From: Morella rubra
Taxonomy: Eukaryota > Streptophyta > Magnoliopsida > Fagales > Myricaceae
NCBI GenBank assembly: GCA_003952965.2
Contig: CM025849.1
Location: 29,031,930 to 29,095,929 of the forward strand
Length of the DNA: 64,000 nucleotides
Reading direction: 5' to 3'
The notes beneath the pieces are model-generated. The model searched no databases, had not been told where the DNA came from, and saw only the letters and a list, made by a program, of their open reading frames with translations. How positions within the stretch are numbered: the first letter of the stretch is position 1; each line of letters begins with the position of its first letter. Of this stretch, positions 28,786 through 42,486 are shown piece by piece. Made by a program: the position numbers and the translations under genes.

Positions 28786-29274
28786 TTTTTTTGCTCTTTT
28801 TTGTTTTGTGTTTAAGTAGCGAATTTGTATATATCTCGATATAATAGTTTGCTAAGTTATTAGAATCATATTTTTAGGAATAAATAGTTCAAAGAAAATT
28901 TGTATTCGAACAATAATAATAAAAAAAAAGGGGCTACAACCATACTTATAGAGTTTTAGTAGAAGGAAAACACACTTTTCTTGTTGAAACAAAATAGATT
29001 TAAATAGGGAACAAGTTAGAATCAGGGATTGGGGAGTCAACTTCACTAAAACGTTGTTTGAGGCTAAACTATAATAAGTGCAAAAAAATGTTAAAAACAT
29101 CACTCGGTTTGTCTACTTCTTTTTGGCGACTTTTGGGGAAGCATGGAGTCAGGACTCCTCACGGAGTCACGCCCCTTAACTCCGTCTCCCCTGCATTTAA
29201 ATAAATAAAATAGAGATAAAAAAATTTTAATTATGGTACTCTAACTAATTACCTAAATTGGATGGTTTCAAAAA

Positions 29275-29651
29275 GAGATAAATATACTTTGCAGTCTTTA
29301 ATTATGAAAGTCTTAACACTTTGCATTCTATTTATTATTTTTGTCATTTGACACTCATTAACTATTGATTTTAAACACTTTATACTCTCATTTATTTTTA
29401 TTTTTAGTTTTAATGGAATTTTTTAACCTAAAAATTATAATTTTGCCCTTTTTAAAAGAGTCATTGCAAAAAAAAATTAAGAAGACATAATTGCCATTCA
29501 CGCACCAAAAAATATTTTCATTTAAATAACTAAAAATGTTAAAATAAAGTATAAAATATCTAAAATTGATAATTAATTAATGTAATATAACAGAAATGAT
29601 AAATAAGGATATAAAGCGTAAAAAAACTCTAGCAGTGCATGTGTATTTAAC
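29275..29651. mobile_element. Decayed MITE (CACTTTGCACCC family)
   Basis: The left part GATAAATATACTTTGCAG...GTCTTAACACTTTGCATTC...TTGTCATTTGACACTCATTAACTA parallels the element at 26311 word for word, but the right arm (ending GTGTATTTAACCC) is much diverged. Confidence 0.55.
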
Positions 29652-30951
29652 CCATGATGTGTATTTCACGTGGCTAATTGATTTGACTCGAAGCTATATT
29701 TATTGTCTGACACGATAGCACCGTTGCGTTGTGCCTTTTGACTGAACTAACGAGCCGGATATGCTGTCGTTTTGGGAGTCATGTCAATAGATAGATACTT
29801 CACAAATATCTCCCCTTTTTATTTTTATTTTTATTTTTTTGCCTATTTTGTAGTTTCGCTCTAGTTTTAAAAATTTCAATGCCCATTTTTTATTTATTAA
29901 TAAACTATCATGACTTGTAAGTTGTCATCGTGCCACCAAAAACATAACTCAAAGAATAATAATTGGACTTCTTAAAATCGAGGTCCATCCAAATTTTAAA
30001 ATTATTGAGCCAATTAGAGAATTGGCCCAATTGAAAATCAGTTGAGTCTAGTCGAGTTGTGGGTCTCGATTCAATTCATAGTACATTTTATATTTATGGA
30101 CAAAAATTAAAAGATTCTTATAAATTTTATTATGATTACTTCTCCTTCTTTTCAATTTAATTAATCCATGACTACTTTAGATTCATCCATTAAATCATTA
30201 AATGAAAACTAATAAAAAGTTTAAAATACTAAAATATTAAAAAAAGAAAACATTACTTAAAAAACTAAAAAAATAGAAAAGTTGAAAATTAAAATGTCAA
30301 ATTCGAAAAAATAGAAAAAATGGAAAAAAATCAGTACAAAAATAAAAACGTTAAATACTATTTCTCTTTCTTTTTAAAATTTTTCATTCATATTTTTTTA
30401 AAAAAACTTTCGCTAATTTATCAGTGTTTTGTTTTAGGATTTAAATTTAAATTTTTATTTTTTCAAAATATTTTTAATCATGTTTTTGTTATTTATTAAT
30501 GTATTTTTTTTAATCATATTTTCTGATACGGGTACAATTTTGATAAAATAAAATTTACGGAGAGTCTTTTAATTTTTATGTAATATGTGGTTTAAAATTT
30601 TTCTGAAAACCAATTTAATTATTATGCTTAGAAATAAATAAAAAAAAATAAAATTTACTTGAATTTTTCATGTACAAAAAAATCTAATGATTGGACTCCA
30701 CCTTCCTCTCGTTAGTCGTTACAAGATGCAATAGCAAGTACCGAACTTCCCGGTGAGAGCAAATCCACTGTAAACAAACTCACCCTCTCTCCCCGACCAG
30801 TCCCACACTCTCGTTTTGCTCGAGTCCGAGGCTCTAGTCTCTACGTCCCCGGATACTTCTTTTGTATATTTATATCGCTGCAGATCATCTTCCCAGCACC
30901 TCGCAATCCCAAAATCCTCAAACCCTAGATCCCCTCCGCTCTCTTCCCACA

Positions 30952-33900
30952 ATGGGCCCGCGGAAAGCTGGGGAGATCGAAATGCTAGAGTCGGTCTACT
31001 CCGTGATCGCCCTCGTCTTCATACTCGTTGCCTGTGTCGAGCTCTGCGACGCCGCCACCGTCGTAGACGTCTACCGTCTCATCCAGTACGACATCTCCGG
31101 CGCCCCCTTTGGATCACGTCTCGCCGCCCTTAACCACCACGCCGGCTCTCTACACTTCTCTCCCGGCGCCGATCTCTCCCGCACCGTCCTCGTCATTCCC
31201 GTCCGCGACCTCAACATGTCCTTTGTCAAAGGTAAGTTGCAGTTTTCCAATTCTCTTGGGTATCACGCTCACATAACTTAGCTAACGTAGCTCGGTTTCG
31301 TTGGTGTCCTAAGAGGCTTCTTTTTTCATTTTGGTCGCTAGCCTATGTGAAAGCATTCGTTTTGGGAACACTGTATACTTTCTGAATACTTGAGTGATGT
31401 TTAGCTTTCCATTTGAGTAAGGACTCTCGTTTTCCGCATACGCATATAAGCTGTGAAAAAGAAGTAAACTTTTATAATAGAGGAAGATAGTGAATTGTCT
31501 ACTTTGTTAATAAGGTAACGGGAATGAACTTAAAGTACTTCGTTGGACGCCTCCCTTGATTCGTTTTGGAGTTTAAGTTCATTTTAACATTTTTCTCCTT
31601 CTAGCGTGCAGTCGCTTATTCTTTGCTGGAGTATCTGTTGAAGGAAAATACATGCGAATCTTTAAGTCAACTCGCTAATCATCCTTTTAAGTTTTATCGG
31701 ACGATTCGGGTTGTAGGATGTAGGATTTCTGGGTAAACGTGAATATTCTCTCTTATGGGTGGTTTTTGCTAAGCTTTATGAGCTACTTAAATGCTTCGCT
31801 TGTAATAGCATCTGGTGAACTTTATGATGTCAGTGATGTTAAGCAAAATAACGGCAGAACTCCTGGGGTGCCCCCAAGTGTCGGAATTTCAGCACCCCTT
31901 GCTTTAGATAGAAGTCGGTGTTGCCCTCACTGTGTTTTGTCTTTCACAATTATATTGTCATTTTGTCCTACACTGGAACACAATATAGGGAATTATCGCT
32001 AAGCAACCACTATTACTACCATGCCTCCTGGATATGATACCTGGATTTTAGATCCTGACCTTACCATGTCTCATAGATTCAATTTCAGGCATTTAGATCC
32101 ACCTTCTGCTGTAAGGGCATTGGTAACCCTCTACTCGGTTAAACAAGAAAAGACCAAAACTTCTTAAGATTTAGAAATGTCAATGCCGTGACACAAGAAG
32201 GTCATTGGCTTGCCACATTATGCTGATGAGTGTAATCTTGTTGAGCATGCAGCCTTAATCATAATACCAGTCAGGAACATAATTACAAGATCTTCAGATC
32301 TGCCATTAGAAGAAATATGAAGTCTTAAGTGTTTTACTTTTCTGACAATTGACTAGCTTTTCTCTTGTTTCAAGCTGGGTTCTCTTCTGTGTTTTTTATT
32401 GTCTTATTTATCCTTTGTTCCTCTAGTATCCCGATCAAGATGGCTTTTTCTTCTTCTTCTAATTTGTTAATTCTTTGTAACAACCCTGTTGCAGAATATA
32501 TTGTCCAAAGACAGCCTCTAGGTGGATTGCTGTTTTTACTTCCAAAGATGTTTAATTTGGAAAATAGAGATGAAATGGCAAGTAATCATCAAGATCATGG
32601 AAAAGAGCTGGTGAACAACGTGATGGCTGAACTGGAACAGTTGCTTATCCATGGCAACATTCCTGTGAGTGGAAAAAACATAAGTTTTTTTGTTCTTTCT
32701 TTAAGTATGAGATCACTATTTCTGCTGTTTATTTCTTGCAACTTTCATTTGTTGGTTTGTGATGCTTTTATATTTAAAACACAATTATTTAGATATTAGG
32801 GATTAGGATCTGGGGGATGTTGGGAAAATGGGTATTTGGTATACATTTATTTTGGTGTGTTATGGGCTGTTTTGAAAAACACAAACCATCCAAACATACC
32901 TGCCTACTCATTTTGTGCCATTTTCTAGAAAACTGACCAGCAGCCCTTGCATAAACCAATTGGATTGATCCAGGTAGGAGTGGGGGGTCGGGTGGATTTA
33001 TGGATCTCTGTCTTTTTTTAAACTGAAGTCATAACCACTAAATCCAAGCTATTAAAAACCACATGTTACTTTCTTTCGGCGGGCATTTTGCGAGGGAGAA
33101 TAATTGGTCTCATAATATCTTATAGACAGTTCATTTTCCTATTATACGATGGATGCTCAGTGATCACACTCTGTTCCCAATATCCTTTTGACATAATCGT
33201 GTTCCACTTAACTTAAATGGATAATAGATGGCCATTAGATACTTACAGCGCGTTTGGGTTTAAAATTTTACTAAAATTTTCGCAGTTAAAATTTTTAAAA
33301 TGTTGGTGTTAAAAAAGAGGGTATTGGAATTGTGAATGTGTGATAAAAGTAAAAGTAAAATTTTGAAGTGTGTTTGATAAAAGTAAAATTTTGGTTAAAA
33401 TTTTGAAAACAAACAGGCTGTTAAATTGGCTATGTTTGCTCACTGTCTCAACATATTTGTATGTGTACTTGCCATAAGTTCTTCATAGTTATTTGTTCAT
33501 ACTTTAGAATCAAAGATTCCAAGGTTGGATAGAGGTTATTACTCATACTTCGTTTGTATCTACTTTCCTTAACAAATTCATTTTAGTACCAGTACTTGGA
33601 CCATATATTATTTTATCTTTAAGTTCCTGGAAAGCTGATGCATGCCATTGCACAATAATAGTTGTTTCCTAGTTGGATTTACCCAAAAAAGGACTCGGCA
33701 CAATTGATCACTATCCTTGTGAATTGCAACAGAAGATCTTTGATCCGAAATCTGGTAGAGTTTCATTCTATGATAGCACCTATTTAGGTGATGGAGGGCC
33801 AGTGGTTTTAGAGCAGGTTGAAGGAGGCTACACTTATTTGAAGTCTAAGTAATAGACTAGCCTTAGCCTATCTTATGAAATTCTAGATTCAAATTAGGCA

Positions 33901-36900
33901 TTCAGCTTAACTTTGTAAACAAGCCAGCGTTTATAATTTATAAATGTTCCTGAACCCACAGAATTGCATCTCTAGGTGGATGATGTACCTTATGTTTATT
34001 GTTGCTTTTTGTACTGCCATGATTTGGGCTCTTGTGATGAGGTGGTTGATACTCAGATCTTTGATGCTCTGGTTGGTAGGAAGGATGGAAATGATAGAAG
34101 GGATTGTAATCGGAGGAGGAGGAAAGCATAGTAACTTTTGATGGGTGTCTGGTGACTTTGTTGGGAGGGATGAAAGCCTGGAATGGTGAAGAAAAAGGCT
34201 AAAACAAATCTTTTTAATACAAACGTATAATGTTTTGGACAAGGCTAGGTGATAGAATGGATTCACATTGAAAGTGAAGGAATGACATAGAAGAAAAAGT
34301 AGATCATGGGTAATTGCCACTACCGCTTTAAAGAGTTATTGGCTTGTATTTTTAGAGAAAACTCTATTGTGAAATCACAAAGACCCTTGGACTGAATCCG
34401 ATTTTAGTTCACACCTTATGCCGATATTCTGGTGACTAAGATGTGGTGTGTCTGGTAGGATGTGTCCTTCCTTCATTGTCCTTTTCCCCCTCTAAGAAAA
34501 TGGTATGCATTCTTCCTTCTTTCCTCCAATTTCCTTCATACGATGTGGATCTTGATTGTTAAACATAATTCTGTATGTGTCTTGCAGAAGTTATTCTCCA
34601 TGATGAACTAGGACTTTGTTTTGTGTTTTGAGATAAACTGTCTTGTGTGGTTCTAGAGGTTTGTTTAGCGTTTCAAGATGAATCTGTCATGCGCAGTTCT
34701 AAAAGCTCTTTGTGATATTAATTTACATCCTCCTTCATAGTTAAAGTACTCATTGTTAGTTTATGTTATCTCGCCCTGCCATGTTCTACAACAGTTGGGG
34801 TAGTAGTGAAAAAAGAAAGAAGAAAACTCCTTTTTCTTTGTTTCATAAAGTTAAGTTGTGGGATTGATTGTTCATATATTCGATGTGTTTTTGCAGTATC
34901 CTGTGTATTTTGCTTTCGAGGATGATGATATAGATGCTGTTTTGGCTGATGTCAAGAGGAATGATGCCATTGGTCAGCCTGCTACCGCAACTAATGGCGG
35001 GTATAATTGTTGTCTGTTGTTGAACATTTCAGATTTAAGTGCTGATAGGATTCCAATTGAAAAAATATATTTTGTTGATCTATTTGTGTCCAAAATATCT
35101 TGCACTGATTTTCTCAAACTATTATAGGAAATAAAAGATTCTGTTTAGATTCTTATACTATAATGACCTATTATCAGCCTGTTGTAGTAGAAGGGATGTG
35201 AGGGCTTGGCAACAAAACCATCTTTGTGGAAGTGTGTTTTTAACAAAACACGATGAGTTGTTAAAAGGAATCTGCCTGATTTCTGACCTATCCACTTCCA
35301 TCAACAAGGGAGGAAAGAGACTCTGGCTGTAGAATCAGCAACTTTTTTTTCGATTTTTAATCCCAAAATCCCCATGTAAAACCATGCCCTCTTCCCATAG
35401 ATAAGATTTCCGAATGAAGAGCAACGAGCTCTTGTTCCTACCTCTGTGTTCTATTTTCCCTCCTGAAGCTTCCCATAGCTTCTGCTGACTTAAGTATTGC
35501 GGCTTCTCTCTTTGAATTAATGATATTTATCTAGTAAAACATTAATAGGATTCTATGTAAAGAAAAAAAAAATGTAAAGATTGACGTGCTCAATGCATTT
35601 AGATGTAATATCATTATTGGCAAAACCTCTTACGAACACTTCTTCCTAGTTTGTTTTCTTGTTTTCATTACATGTCTGATCACCTCTTTGCTTGTGAAAT
35701 ATTTCAGATTCAAGCTTGTTGTTACAGCACCAGAACCCAAGAAAATTGCTTCTCCCACCATCACCAACATTCAGGTCCCTATTCAACGTTTTCTTTATTC
35801 ATCCAATCTGGAATGACTAGAAATCATAGGGGAAGTGTCAGAACAAGTTTGTTGTTAGCACTCTTGAAATGCAAGTTTGAGGTCCATTAAGTTCTTAGTC
35901 CCCTCAGTCAATTATGGTGCGTCTCTCTGCTGTAGAAAGTCATATTTCCATGTAAAGTATCTGACGAAGTAAGACCAGATTATCTATGATGAAATATTAT
36001 TGAAGTCGGACTTACGTGTGATTGGTCTTAACAGGATTGCACTGTAAAGGTGCAACTGGGGGTATAACTTAATTTGCAAGTAGACATCAAATATTGAGAA
36101 TTTAATGTGAAGGTATACTGGGGGTGTAACAGACATCATAGCATCCCTTCTCATGACATTGATGCCTAGACTCTCTTAAAGGATCTGCTGGCATTTGCTT
36201 TGCTCTTAGCTGCAATCCTAAGAAACAAAGACTGGTTCCATACCACCTCCATGTTGGTCCAATATGAGTGGGTAGATTTTAATAGATGATCAAAGTATTA
36301 TTTGGAGGTGTTGTGGAAAGATTTCAGTTTGTTAAATCTACCAATTCTATCTTAATTCTCTAGGAGTGGTTGATTGGAATCAATGAAGAATGAAGAGATG
36401 GTATATTGTGGAGCTAAATTGAAGGATTACAATGTTGTTACAAGCTGAGTTTTATAAACTACTTTATTTGCATTGACAATCATGGTCACCTGTCTTCTCC
36501 CCTACGGAAGAAGCTTTAAAACTTTGGGATCCATTGGGCTTGTGTTGTAATAGGCGGGAATGACAGTACTTGTATACTAAAAAGTAATATATGCTGAAAG
36601 CTAATAATTGTAACTAAATTATCTTGTAGTATGTATAATGCTTCGCAGAACAAGTAAGCACTATTCAATTGTCCTGCATAATAAGTGTTGAAGCCCATCT
36701 ATGGAAAATGTGGTGGTGGCCTCAGTAGAAATGATCTTATCATAGACCTAAACGAGCTAGAGGTCTGTTTCGAATGTGGGATTATGAATTCATGCTCGAT
36801 GCAATACTCCGAATCCCATTGGAGTGGGAGAGAAGGAACATAAAATAGCTTTATAAGAGCCAAGTTCCACATTGAGACCTTAGTAGGTGAAACTCGACCT

Positions 36901-39900
36901 TGTAATGAAGTCGAGGATATTCAAAAACAACCTTGACTAGTCGTTTGAAGTTAAAGTGCAGGTATGACTAGCACTATTTGGGGCTTTACACTTGCCTTCT
37001 TCCAATGAGTTCTAACTTAAATGACACTTCCCTTCCCCCTGCGGGATATGGATGCTGAGATGTGTATTCGAGACCCACTGGATTCATGCATAACTTTCTG
37101 TTAAAAAATTGAAAACGCACTCAGCTAAGAACTTGCATGTTGCTGATTTGATGATATTCAACCCTTGTCATCTTTTGTTCCCCTCCACTTACATGCCTTT
37201 CTTGTCTTGGCCAAGGTGTATGATGTATCAGCCCTTTATTCTCTTCAACACAGAAGGTCTATCCTGTTTCTGTCCATCCAGAGTCTTCTCCTCTTTCTCC
37301 TCTGGAAAGATCAATCACAAGTTGCAGAGTTGACTATCTTTTTTGCAACATGTGCTTGTACTTTGAAATAGTACATGCTTTCTGGCTCGGTAGATTTTAT
37401 GAACATTGATTGAACACAGTGTAGACTTAACTTATAAGTACTAATTCAGGGCTGATATCAAATAGTAACTTGTATTTGTTGCGTCTGCATGAGTTTCCTC
37501 CATGTAGAGTAGATACCGGCTGAAGTATCTTGTTTATTTTCCAAGCTTGCAGATCCAGCAAATGCTGCTTGGTTGCTAAAACCTGTACTTCAATTGAATA
37601 TTTCTTTGGTTAATGACAGGGATGGTTGCCGGGACTAAAAACAGATGGAGATGCCAGTCAACTACCAACCATTGCTATAGTAGCATCTTATGACACCTTC
37701 GGGGCAGCTCCTGTATGTTATTTACTTAGATTTCATCTGTAAAATCAACTTCTGTGAGCTGTATAAAGGTGTGAGAAAATGTATACTTGTAGGCATTGTC
37801 GGTGGGAAGTGATAGCAATGGAAGTGGCGTCGTGGCACTTCTTGAAATAGCTAGGTTATTCTCTCTTCTTTATTCAAATCCGAAGACAAGAGGAAGGTAT
37901 AATTTACTTTTTGGGCTAACATCTGGAGGACCTTACAACTACAACGGAACTCAAAAGGTGCTTATTTTCTTTTGGTTGATTATGGTTTTCATGATCCCAA
38001 ACTCTTGCTATCCTTATTTCATTTAGTGGTCGATTGATCTGAATATTCTATCTTTTCTAGTGGCTTCGGAGCTTTGATCAACGTTTGCGTGAGAGTATTG
38101 ACTATGCTATTTGCTTGAATAGTATCGGTTCATGGGATAACGAATTATGGATTCATGTTTCTAAGCCTCCAGAAAATGCCTACATAAAGCAAATATTTGA
38201 AGTAAGCTACTTTAGTTTCACATAATACTCTTTTGAAGCAGTAGCATATTCTTTTTGTGCTGTTTTCTAATTGGATTTTAGTGCAGGGTTTCTCGAGTGT
38301 AGCAGAAGAGTTGGGTGTTAAAGTTAGTTTGAAGCACAAGAAGATAAATATTTCAAACCCTCGAGTAAGTCGTTACACCTGAAAGCTTTAACGGCTTATA
38401 TCATCGTCCTAGAGATAAAGTTTTATTCTTGTATTTTGACAGAATCTTCTCCTGATACTGATTTTGAGGAAAATCAGACGTTATTGATTACTGGAATAAT
38501 TGTTGTTGCTGTATTTTTCCATCTATTCTTTGCAATGGTGCTGTCAGTGGTATTTGGGTTTGTGTGGTAATTGCAAGAAATAATTATTGTTCATTTAGGG
38601 CATCGTACGGGAATAATAGAAAGTAGGCCTTAGGTTGTTGATTAAACCTGATACACAGATATGGGGAATAATGCCGTTTTCTTTTTCTTTAACAGCGTTT
38701 TGGCACTCCTACTAGCAAGTTTAGCTGAGAAACGTATGATGTTTGCCATTGTTCTTCACGTGCTTTTATTAGTATATTGGTGTCCTTTTTCTTCCAATGT
38801 ATGAGTTATTCTATTAACAAAACCTAGAATTCACAGAATGCAAATATTGAAAGAATTCCTTGCAAAAAGTGAACATTGTGATATTCAGATTCTCTTGCAC
38901 TGTGTAGAAAGCTGTTAGTTTTTCATTTTTGCCATCATCAAGTTCCGTGGTTTGTATTGACTGTGCTCATATCAATCTGGGTGCACTCTTCATTTTGTAA
39001 GAAAATTCTTGAATGGCTTTAAGCACATTGTGTGCTCAACTTTTGCCAGATTCACTGTTGGGACAGGTTATAAAGCTCTTTACGTGCTATAGGTAGCTTG
39101 GGAGCATGAACAGTTTTCAAGGCTGAGAGTTACGGCTGCCACCATTTCAGAACTCTTTACAGCTCCTGAAATTTTGGAAAGGACTGGAGGGTTGGCTGAT
39201 AGCAGGTTTTGTTTTTAACACCAGACCGTCTTGATTCATTGCTAGAGTATCTGTTCTGTTTAGAAGGCAATTTGCTGAGAGCTTCGAATTCTGCAGACAT
39301 TTTGTGAATGAGACTGCAATTATCAGAAGTGTCAAGTTAGTTGCAGAGAGTCTTGCGGTAAGATTATATGTCTTGAGATGGTCCATTTACTTGGGAAATA
39401 AAACTATACCTAGACTTTCTCTTTGAGTTTCATGTTGTCTTTTTTATGGGTTACTCAAGTAAATTGCTTATCAAAAAAAAAAAAAAGGGGTTACTCAAGT
39501 AAATATTATAATTAGATTTCTCTGTGAAGTTTAAACATAAAGAAAGATAGAAAGATCTGGATTGAGTATTTGTACCCATTAATTGGATGGTGGATGCGTT
39601 TCAGCGAATTACTTTTTTTTGTCAACTTCTAAGCATTAGTGAACAAATGGTTGCCTGTGTCTCATGGACTCCACTCTCTCCTCACTGTCTTGTAAGGATT
39701 TATTTTGGTTGACAAAAGATAGGTGTATCAAATAATATGTGGTGGGTCCTTTCTAGTTCACTGAGAAAAAGAGGTATCTTGTCTTAGACTGTGTGATGCA
39801 GAGGGATTCTTAGTCTATTTTGTTATATGACATGCATGCCTACTCCTAGCAACATAATCCTAGAACAAAGAGCTAACATTGGGTTGTACATGACTGAGTT

Positions 39901-42486
39901 GCATACTTGAAATGTTGTGAATTCCTTTGAGCTGCATAGAATATTCTCTCTCTCTCTCTCTTGCACGCACGCGCGCGCATACTCACACATACACTAGCAA
40001 ATGTTTGACCCATTACAGGAACATTGACATTCCATTCACATCTTGAAAATATGTGTTTTGACATTAATAACTCTAAAATCCCAGTTGGAGCAATATGGCA
40101 GTCATTGAAAGCACTGTCCACACGTGATGAAGAGTATAGGTCATAAATTGGTTTCTTCTTGTCATGCAGCTTCTAGTTGTGCTTTAGTGCCAATGGGTAA
40201 AGTTCGATCACTTTCAACTTCAATATTTAATTTGTTGAAATTATAAAACGAAAATATTAGTTTGCTATTGCATGGCAGATGAATAAACTTTGTTCATTCA
40301 TGTTGCATGGCTATGACAGACAGCTAAATGAAATATGCCATGATAGTGATACTCTTAGTTGGTCATAGCTTTAGGAGTTGTAAATTGCATAAATGTATTT
40401 AAAATATAGTGGTTCCTATTTCACAAGAGTAAGGTCAAGGGCGTGTATGGCGTTTTGGATTTTCTTTTTATATTCCACTTGTTTATGTGCTATATATCAA
40501 AATCTGTGGCTATCGCTGATTGTAACAACCTGTGTGTTTAGATGCTTGAAATCTACAAGTTTCTGTATGTCCATTTGAGGTCCACACTTAGAGTTTGTCT
40601 GATCTCTAATGCAGTCTTTTCCTCTTTTCTGCAGAGGCATATTTATGGCCATCAGGGAAAGAACATCCAAATCTTTGCTGATGACAGTAGTTTGGCTGTC
40701 AATCCTTCCTATATAACATCATGGTTGGATCTTTTGTCACGGAAGCCTAGAGTGGCACCATTCCTCCCAAAGAATGACCCATTTATCATGGCATTAAAAA
40801 AGGTTTTTAACTATGTTATAATCTTTTGTTTTAGTGCAATTTGGTGTTTGCCCTTGAATGCCATTGAATTGTCTATTAATTCTCTCATGGCAATGGTTTT
40901 CACTTGAAGATTGCCTTAAATTCCTGGAGTACGTTTTTACATGTGTTTCCGGATTAAACTGGACACTGAACCAAAAGTTCCTTCAGCCCTTTTAAGTTTT
41001 ATAATCATGTTTGTTGCTGAGGCAACTTCTAGCTTAAAACTGGGTGTTGTGCTTGAAAACATCAATTGGTTTCTGTTGTTGGCAATTTCCTGCCTTAACC
41101 TAGCAATGAGGGGAAGGAAAATGGTGGAGATTTTCCTGCCTAAAGATTTCATGGCAATGCCCATGACACTTCTAGAGATAATACAGTTTTTAGTTGGGAT
41201 TAACCTAATTGTTAACTCATTGAATGTTATTATATACTTTTTGTTTAACATTTTTGGTACTGTGCAAGCAACTTGACTTTCTGAATTAAAAGTGTAGAAC
41301 CTTACAGGAGTTCAGAATTCGTGTGACGATGCTGAGATATTTTTTTCATTTCATTTATTATATGCGAAGTACTCGTACATTGCTAAGGTCAAATGCCTAT
41401 GTTCTCAGTAGCATGTAGTACGAAACTGCAGATGGATATTTTTAGGTGAGAGCGGGCAAATGTAGCTTTTAGTTTGCTTTACTGTCTGGGGTTAAGGGTG
41501 GGGTGGGTTGTGGAGTTAGTGCTTGCCATCATATGAGTTGCAATAATATAGGGGTATGGGAAAGTAAAGGAAAATACAAGAACCAACTGTTTCATTGATG
41601 GACTATTGATCGCATTTTGTTGATCTCCGGTTCTCTTCTTCCGTTTCCATCAGTGCTTCAATTTTATCCATAATTCCCTGCTATTTTCTGTCAGGAATTG
41701 GAAGATCATACTGATGAGGTGAATGTACAAAATGAAGTGCTTGATGGGTTGTTTACTTTCTATGATTCGACTAAAGCTAGGCTTTACATATATCAGGTAT
41801 TAATTACATGGACTCTGCTTTCCTTTGTGCTGGATATAAATAGTGTTCAAGTGTACTATTGTTTCTGCAGAAGTTTCTACGCTGCACAATTTCATAGAGC
41901 TGAAATAAAATTTGTGTTTTTTCTTGGGGAAGTAACCCTCTAGATTTGTCAGGCCTCAAACATCTCCATGCCTTATATTTTCAGACGTACAATCCTGTAC
42001 CACACTATTTCATTTTTTCTTTGTTTTTGGGTTGATTTTTTTTGTGATTGAGCCTAAGCAAATTTGTCATATGTGGAAGTTAGTGTAAAGAAAATGGATC
42101 TATCAGAAATGTCTATTTCCGAATGTATTATTTGTTTGTTCGGTTTTCAATGGCTTGAAAAATAATCAGTTTCAAGTGTGTTATTACAGGTAGCTAGTGT
42201 AACATTCGACTTGCTGTTGCTTCTAGTATTGGGATCGTATCTGATAGTGCTATTCAGTTTTCTTGTAATCACTACTCGGGTATTTGCTCATCTTTCCATT
42301 ATCAAGCATGAAATTTGGTGTTTTATGATATTATTTACTTTCCTTTTTAAAATTTGCTTCCTCGTACACTGAGGAAAAACTGGATATCTGAAGACACTAA
42401 TATTCCTTACGTGCCATCAACAGGGCCTCGACGATCTAATCAGTATATTTCGACGACCTCCTTCTCGAAAAGTCAAAACAGCTTAG
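30952..42486 (+). CDS. NCLN: Nicalin (ER membrane, M28 peptidase-like)
   Basis: Fourteen exons: 30952-31231, 32495-32664, 34897-35000, 35708-35774, 37620-37712, 37793-37957, 38061-38201, 38287-38364, 39093-39205, 39297-39357, 40635-40802, 41695-41796, 42190-42279, 42424-42486 (TAG). All phases agree and the product is about 564 residues, near animal nicalin. An N-terminal signal/anchor (VYSVIALVFILVACVELCDA) precedes YRLIQYDISGAPFGSR; the luminal M28-like domain has AIVASYDTFGAAP, SVGSDSNGSGVVALLEIARL, YNLLFGLTSGGPYNYNGTQ and VAWEHEQFSRLR; a C-terminal membrane helix (FDLLLLLVLGSYLIVLFSFL) ends with a short basic cytosolic tail. In animals nicalin forms the BOS complex with NOMO and TMEM147 at the translocon. 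The metal-binding His expected before YD is Ser, consistent with no peptidase activity. Nicastrin was considered, but length and the tail fit nicalin. Confidence 0.9.
33246..33420. mobile_element. Tourist-like MITE in nicalin intron 2
   Basis: A 175 bp element with ends CAGCGCGTTTGGG and CAAACAGGCTG, flanked on both sides by TTA, and internal words shared with the element at 21245 in the opposite orientation (GATAAAAGTAAAAGTAAAATTTTGAAG). Confidence 0.75.

Larger units (their letters stand above)
27565..30951. other. Intergenic region between CGL160 and nicalin
   Basis: The first few hundred bases are probably CGL160 3' UTR. A SINE-like element lies at 28655-28785 and a decayed MITE at 29275-29651. 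The stretch 29800-30690 is extremely AT-rich with no recognisable feature. Nicalin leader sequence begins near 30870; a TATATTTATAT-like box at about 30864 and a telo-box-like AAACCCTA at about 30920 precede the ATG. Confidence 0.6.

Noticed and set aside
30952..42486. Nicastrin (gamma-secretase subunit)
   Set aside because: Length of about 564 residues, the C-terminal short basic tail and the order of motifs fit nicalin; nicastrin is longer with a different C-terminal domain.
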